The position numbers and the translations under genes were made by a program. A stretch of 64,000 nucleotides of DNA from Membranipora membranacea (taxonomy: Eukaryota; Bryozoa; Gymnolaemata; Cheilostomatida; Membraniporidae): positions 22,728,283 through 22,792,282 of the forward strand of contig OU612066.1 of NCBI GenBank assembly GCA_914767715.1. The letters are read 5' to 3'. The notes below the pieces were generated by a model. It was not told the DNA's origin, searched no databases, and saw nothing but the letters and a program-made list of their open reading frames with translations. The stretch's first letter is position 1. Every line of letters begins with the position of its first letter. Of this stretch, positions 60,265 to 64,000 are shown piece by piece.

Positions 60265-60615
60265 GGTTAAAATAATATTATTGAGGGATAAAATCATGTT
60301 GCTTAAAAAACTGTCTTTCCCCCAAGAAGATCGATATTTTGATGTCCTGAATCTTCCTGATGGAAGGTTTGGTAAAAATTCATTTATAAAATGTTCATCA
60401 TCATGTATGTAATTTAGTACCAGGTTTTTAGTTCAATTATCTATAATGGCATCAAGGACACTTATGTTTTGAATATTCAGATTATTAGCATCATTGAAAA
60501 ACTTTCTCAGTCGTTTCTTATCTTTAGCATAAATAGAGGTGAACAAAATAGGCAGACAGATGTAGGAGAGTGATAGTAAGTCCTTGGGTGAACTAAAGAT
60601 ATCAGGGAGTATGTA
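60265..60615 (-). pseudogene. LINE reverse transcriptase C-terminal remnant
   Basis: Minus-strand frame of about 115 codons. It starts near LPDIFSSPKDLLSLSYICLP, passes KDKKRLRKFFNDANNLNI and a TGA at 60433-60435, and continues with HFINEFLPNLPSGRFRTSKY then FLSNMILSLNN. A short helix, then a 'LPSGRFR.....' basic segment and a final hydrophobic strand, is the common tail of LINE RTs. The in-frame stop makes it a remnant. Confidence 0.5.
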
Positions 60616-60619
60616 TGTT

Positions 60620-60663
60620 CAGGGAGTTGGGGACACAATATAACATTTGTCCCAAACTCCCTG
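60620..60663. repeat. hairpin, 16-bp arms
   Basis: CAGGGAGTTGGGGACA and TGTCCCAAACTCCCTG pair with one mismatch around a 12-nt loop. It lies at the edge of the LINE remnant. Confidence 0.55.
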
Positions 60664-61222
60664 GTATGATTGTATCAGACATATGGGTTGTCCTACCATA
60701 GTTCTTGTAAACACGGCTCCAAGTTCTCTCAGCAAAAATCAATCTTTCTCCCAAGGTAGTCTGGTCACTTGGCTCAATTAGACAACTCATGCACAAGGCA
60801 TTTACTCCGAATGCATAGGTATAGTTCTATCTATGAGAGAGTGATTTGGGGACGAGACCTAAGTAGGGCACCTAAGCTGTTTTTTATTCAAAGAACTTTC
60901 AGTCACTGTTGACAAATTCGCATCTATCTATACGTTATTCTGTAGACTTTCTTAGGCATAGTATAATTATTATTATGCTTAAAATACGTTACACAAAACA
61001 GATAACGAAAAAAGAAATAAAGGAACCATTTATGTCAGCTCCTCATCAACAAACAAACATGGTATGTAAGAAAAAAAATTTAAATCCGACCAGAGAGAAA
61101 ACTTTGAAATAATTTGGTACCCACTTACAGATTACAGTTGTCAAGTCAGTTCACCGATGTATTTGTTGTCTATTAGAACTAACGATTGATTTGAATCAGC
61201 TTATCAGTGGCACTTTGGGCAT

Positions 61223-61388
61223 TTACAATTCAAATGTGCTTGACTGTTTGTTGATCTCATAGTTGATCGGCAAGTTGTTTGTCGGCATATTGATCATCCA
61301 GATGAATTTATTTCCAACAATATTATGATAGACCACTGGGCCATAGGCTGGTTTTAATTTTGTTGTCATCACCTTGTCTTCAACCGTT
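61223..61388 (-). CDS. possible terminal exon of a minus-strand gene
   Basis: On the minus strand an excellent acceptor (attttccctttcag) is followed by about 55 codons to a TAA at 61223-61225. The peptide has TVEDKVMTTKLKPAYGPVVY, later GNKFIWMINMPTNN, and looks like a genuine soluble protein end. The exon starts in phase 2. A candidate upstream exon begins at 61654. No family was recognised. Confidence 0.4.
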
Positions 61389-61417
61389 CTGAAAGGGAAA
61401 ATGATAATTTGATCAAT

Positions 61418-61654
61418 CAATGCAGAAACCAAATGAGATGCTCAACTGTGAAAAAAACTTTATGTTCCTGTCTTAGCGATAGAGCTATGAGGTCATTGAA
61501 TGAAAGAATTGAACGTAATACGACTGTCAAACATTGCCACAGACCCAGACAGGTTTTGGATAAGGAGGACCATTGGGTCATAGATAGATAGTCTGCCAGT
61601 GAGGGTGCTGCTGCATCGTCAACAACATTCCACCAATTCTTTGACTCCGATTCA
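61418..61654 (-). CDS. possible upstream exon of the same minus-strand gene
   Basis: A strong acceptor (tgtcattgttacag) precedes a frame with ESESKNWWNVVDDAAAPSLA and LADYLSMTQW, then helical sequence. I could not fix the donor, so the 3' border is a maximum. Alternatively the open frame is chance. Confidence 0.3.
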
Positions 61655-62078
61655 CTGTAACAATGACAAAAATTAACTACATACATAGATCCTACAGATT
61701 GGTCCAGGAGCTGTCTCTAGTGAAAGATCAAGGAGTACTCCTAGCTAGTCCTTGCCAGTCCTTGGTAAGATAGATTGGGTGGTGACAATCAGAACAGTTC
61801 ACATGACAGACACCTCTCCTCTGCATATATCTTTTCCAAGGTGGCTCTATGTTGAGAGTGACTGATAGTGATAACATTAAAAAGGTCATCTTCCAGTGCT
61901 CAGGCCAGTGAGTGATCCTCTAAACTCAAAGTCAGGCCTAGGGCCCAATTATCAGACTCAGCTATCAAGATGATGCAGACTTAGTTGTTAACAATCATAC
62001 CTTCAAAACCCAAGGTGACTCCAACTCTTTTCCGACTGAGTCAGACTATCAAATTCATGAGTTGTGTTCCCATGTCTT

Positions 62079-62211
62079 CAAAATTTGAAACTAGCCGAGC
62101 TGCGCCACACATAAATTGCCCCTAGCCGAGCTGCGCCACATGTAAATTGCATGTAGCCGAGCTGCGCCATTCCCAATATATTTTCCCATGTGGCGCAGCT
62201 CGTCTGCCGTA
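62079..62211 (-). repeat. GCAGCTCG module, copy 2 (inverted)
   Basis: Reverse-complement counterpart of 58269-58400: CTAGCCGAGCTGCGCCA units with a 31-32 bp period, ending GCAGCTCGTCTGCCGTA. It joins the 77-bp repeat at 62212, at the point equivalent to CTCTAAC in the left-arm sequence near 48434. Confidence 0.7.
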
Positions 62212-62286
62212 GTTAGAGTACATAAGAAGCACATAACCACACAGCCAGATATATGAGATAATACTTCAGTACCTGAGCCTACATTT
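62212..62286. repeat. 77-bp repeat, inverted copy of 48358-48434
   Basis: Contains TAGAGTACATAAGAAGCACA and runs into repeat copy B at 62287. Confidence 0.7.
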
Positions 62287-62588
62287 TGTGGTGGATTTTC
62301 CACCACAGCTGAACATTCAACTATAAATTCATGAATCATGAGTTGTCTTCCCCTTTCATCATTTTTATAACTTTTCTAATTTTAATAATAATATGCTTTT
62401 AATAACTGAATTTAACTATAACAATCCATCTAAAATATTGCATCAGCCAGTATCATACTACATTATGCTTTTTATAACTGAACATCAGAAGAGTCTAGTC
62501 AGTTAGTATGTAGCAGCTGAAGCAACAAGACCTGATATTTTCAAACTAGTAAACAGATCACCAATAAAGTGCCTTACAACTGAATACA
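62287..62588 (+). repeat. dispersed repeat copy B (empty LTR insertion site)
   Basis: Continuous copy of the repeat split by the LTR retrotransposon at 43.4-47.2 kb. The empty site reads GCAACAAGACCTGATATTTT around 62522-62540, with a single AAGAC. Confidence 0.8.
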
Positions 62589-62752
62589 ACCTATTGAAGT
62601 AAGTTTCTTGAGTTCTGCCTGCTGGCAGACCTCCCTGCCTTGACATAAAGTTGCCTTGTTTGTACTCTGTTGTTAGACTGTAGCCTCCCTTGGGTAGTAG
62701 GTAGAGGCCAAGTGAAAACCCCCATTGCACCACTGCATCCATTGTCCTGATT

Positions 62753-62806
62753 GCCAGTCCAGTCCAGTTCAATCTAGTCCAGTTCCAGTCCAGCCCAGTC
62801 TAGTTT
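62753..62806 (+). repeat. GTCCA-type short tandem repeat
   Basis: About eight degenerate copies of (A)GTCC-AGT(C) in 54 bp, immediately before the putative LTR. Confidence 0.55.
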
Positions 62807-62821
62807 TCTCGCAAAGATAGT

Positions 62822-63470
62822 TGTAAACCCAGAGCCATTCCCTCCCCCCCCCATTTGGTTATTTATTTTATCTATACCCCTTCCCTCCCATTGATTATAT
62901 TATCCAACCCTCTTCCCCTGGCCCATTTGCTTCCTTTTGTCTCGCCCGACGAATAAGTAGTAATAATAGTTGTCCATCTCCCTTCCCTCCCCAATTTATT
63001 TTGCCTGATAAATATGTTAATAGTTTGTCCATATCCCTTCCCTCCCAAATTAATCTTGCCAGATAAATAAGCCTACTATCTTTGTCCACATATTCCCCCC
63101 CCCCCAAAGCCAGCCCCAAAGTCAGGTCAATTATATTCCCAGCCCAGTTAGAGTCGTCGTACTCATCACCCCCCCCCCCCTCAGTTAGAGTCGTCGTACT
63201 CGTCACTCCCCCCTCAGTTAGAGTCATCGTACTCGTCACCCCCCCCCCTCAGTTAGAGTCGTCGTACTCGTCACCCCCCCCTGAGTTAGAGTCGTCGTAC
63301 TCGTCACCCCCCCCCCTCAGTTAGAGTCGTCGTACTCGGTATATTCCAGGCAGATAGAGAGTCGGCGTACTCGTTTTAGAGAGTCGGCGTACTCAGTATA
63401 AATAGGCAATGGGTGTGGTTGCAGTGGCGGGTATCGCCGCCTTAGGGTAACCCCCTCAAAATCCTCTACA
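62822..63470 (+). mobile_element. putative 5' LTR of a retroelement running off the window
   Basis: Starts TGTAAACC and ends CTCTACA (TGTA...TACA). It contains a TATA-like TATAAATA (63397-63404) and is followed after one base by TGGTGGCAGCAGTGGGA (63472-63488), which has the TGG start of a retroelement primer-binding site. Much of it is C-rich with a tandem repeat. The second LTR would be outside the window, so this rests on the end signals only. Confidence 0.45.
63145..63338 (+). repeat. minisatellite, six units of about 33-38 bp
   Basis: Unit CAGTTAGAGTCGTCGTACTC followed by GTCA and a variable C-run. Two diverged GAGTCGGCGTACTC copies follow at about 63357-63395. The C-run length varies from unit to unit. 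Confidence 0.85.
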
Positions 63471-63471
63471 A

Positions 63472-63488
63472 TGGTGGCAGCAGTGGGA
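63472..63488 (+). promoter_or_regulatory. putative retroelement primer-binding site
   Basis: TGGTGGCAGCAGTGGGA lies one base after the LTR-like end TACA. I recall very similar sequences after the 5' LTR of many Gypsy-type elements; the tRNA is not identified. Confidence 0.45.
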
Positions 63489-64000
63489 TCTGCTGGGGAA
63501 ACGCGCAGTCTGATAAAACAGGGTACATGGCAACTGTGTTAAAGGTGGGGGAGGGAGCCAGCAGGGTGCAAGGGTCGACAAGGCCGTCGACAGACTCGTT
63601 GCTCTTCAGGGTGAGGCACTTATGGATAATCCCTATCCAAGTAACTGGTACAAAGCCCCATGTACCATGGCCAAACAAGCTTCTATTATACAACTACACT
63701 CCATGCTGGAAGGGAGCGTTGCTGAAATAGGAAGAGGATCAACTGGTGTTAAAATCTCAGTTGTACTCTGTCAATTTCGGTCTATCAACGCAACAGGCCC
63801 AGATTGAATAAATAAGAAGTGGAAATGGAAGCCCACCCCCTGTCACACAAATTACAACAGAAGCTACCCTAGTCAGCCAAACCCCACTATCCCTATCCAG
63901 CCAAACCCCACTATCCCTATTCAGCCATCCCTCCCTCCCCAAATGTTAAGAACCTGATTGACCAAGCCCAACCCCCCGAATAAAATATGACCCCTCAGGC
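63489..64000 (+). other. leader and possible gag start of the right-edge retroelement
   Basis: The frame at 63622-63807 (MDNPYPSNWYKAPCTMAKQA, later HSMLEGSVAEIGRG) may be a gag fragment, but it stops early and is not recognised. At about 63880-63930 a 24-bp unit, CAGCCAAACCCCACTATCCC, repeats twice with a partial third copy. Confidence 0.3.

Noticed and set aside
59839..60270. 143-codon + strand ORF
   Set aside because: No recognisable domain; its end overlaps a poly-A/Lys stretch and the LINE remnant on the other strand.
61726..61755. CAAGGAGTACTCC...GTCCTTG as a fourth hairpin element
   Set aside because: No flanking direct repeats and only partial palindromy.
63145..63395. Regular repeats with spacers that might suggest a CRISPR array
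   Set aside because: The 'spacers' are only C-runs of varying length, the DNA is eukaryotic and there are no cas genes: it is a minisatellite.

Overview
This window is animal (metazoan) nuclear DNA: multi-exon genes with GT/AG introns of roughly 0.2-1.8 kb, AT-rich intergenic DNA, several families of short palindromic transposon-like elements, an LTR retrotransposon and LINE fragments. The gene content fits a marine invertebrate: a CDH23-type cadherin, a short BTB gene, and a nucleotidyltransferase-TPR gene of a kind I know from cnidarians and sponges. I cannot name the species or phylum. Nothing looks bacterial or viral-genomic, and I saw no tRNA, rRNA or CRISPR array.

Layout. 1-294: possible last two exons of an upstream + strand gene. 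295-5901: no convincing gene. 5912-30565 (+): a complete cadherin gene rebuilt here as 34 coding exons (5,892 nt, 1,963 aa, every junction in phase). It has a signal peptide, about 14 cadherin repeats, a membrane-adjacent domain, one transmembrane helix and a Ser/His/Asn-rich tail ending in a class I PDZ ligand. The first four repeats carry details that I recognise as those of cadherin-23. 30991-33938 (-): a four-exon, 261-aa BTB/POZ protein, tail-to-tail with the cadherin. 34.4-38.2 kb: two MITE-like elements with clear target-site duplications, and two unassigned possible coding pieces. 38983-42066 (+): a nucleotidyltransferase-TPR gene broken by stops and frameshifts (pseudogene).

43.1-47.3 kb: a Ty3/Gypsy-like LTR retrotransposon with LTR ends, a 5-bp target duplication and an intact-looking integrase ORF, but with its gag and RT segments inverted and other pieces duplicated. 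It sits inside a dispersed repeat whose second copy near 62.5 kb preserves the empty site. 47.3-62.8 kb: intergenic DNA with an inverted pair of ~1.1-kb arms, three very short hairpins each bounded by 8-bp direct repeats, two 'GCAGCTCG' modules, other hairpins, LINE remnants and two possible exons of a minus-strand gene. 62.8-64.0 kb: the likely 5' LTR and leader of another retroelement, with a C-rich minisatellite in the LTR, running off the right edge.

The intact genes do not form a pathway. The cadherin is a single-pass adhesion protein expected at membrane protrusions or contacts; the BTB protein is probably an oligomerising adaptor. The most unusual content is the set of short palindromic insertions with target duplications, and the internally inverted LTR element.
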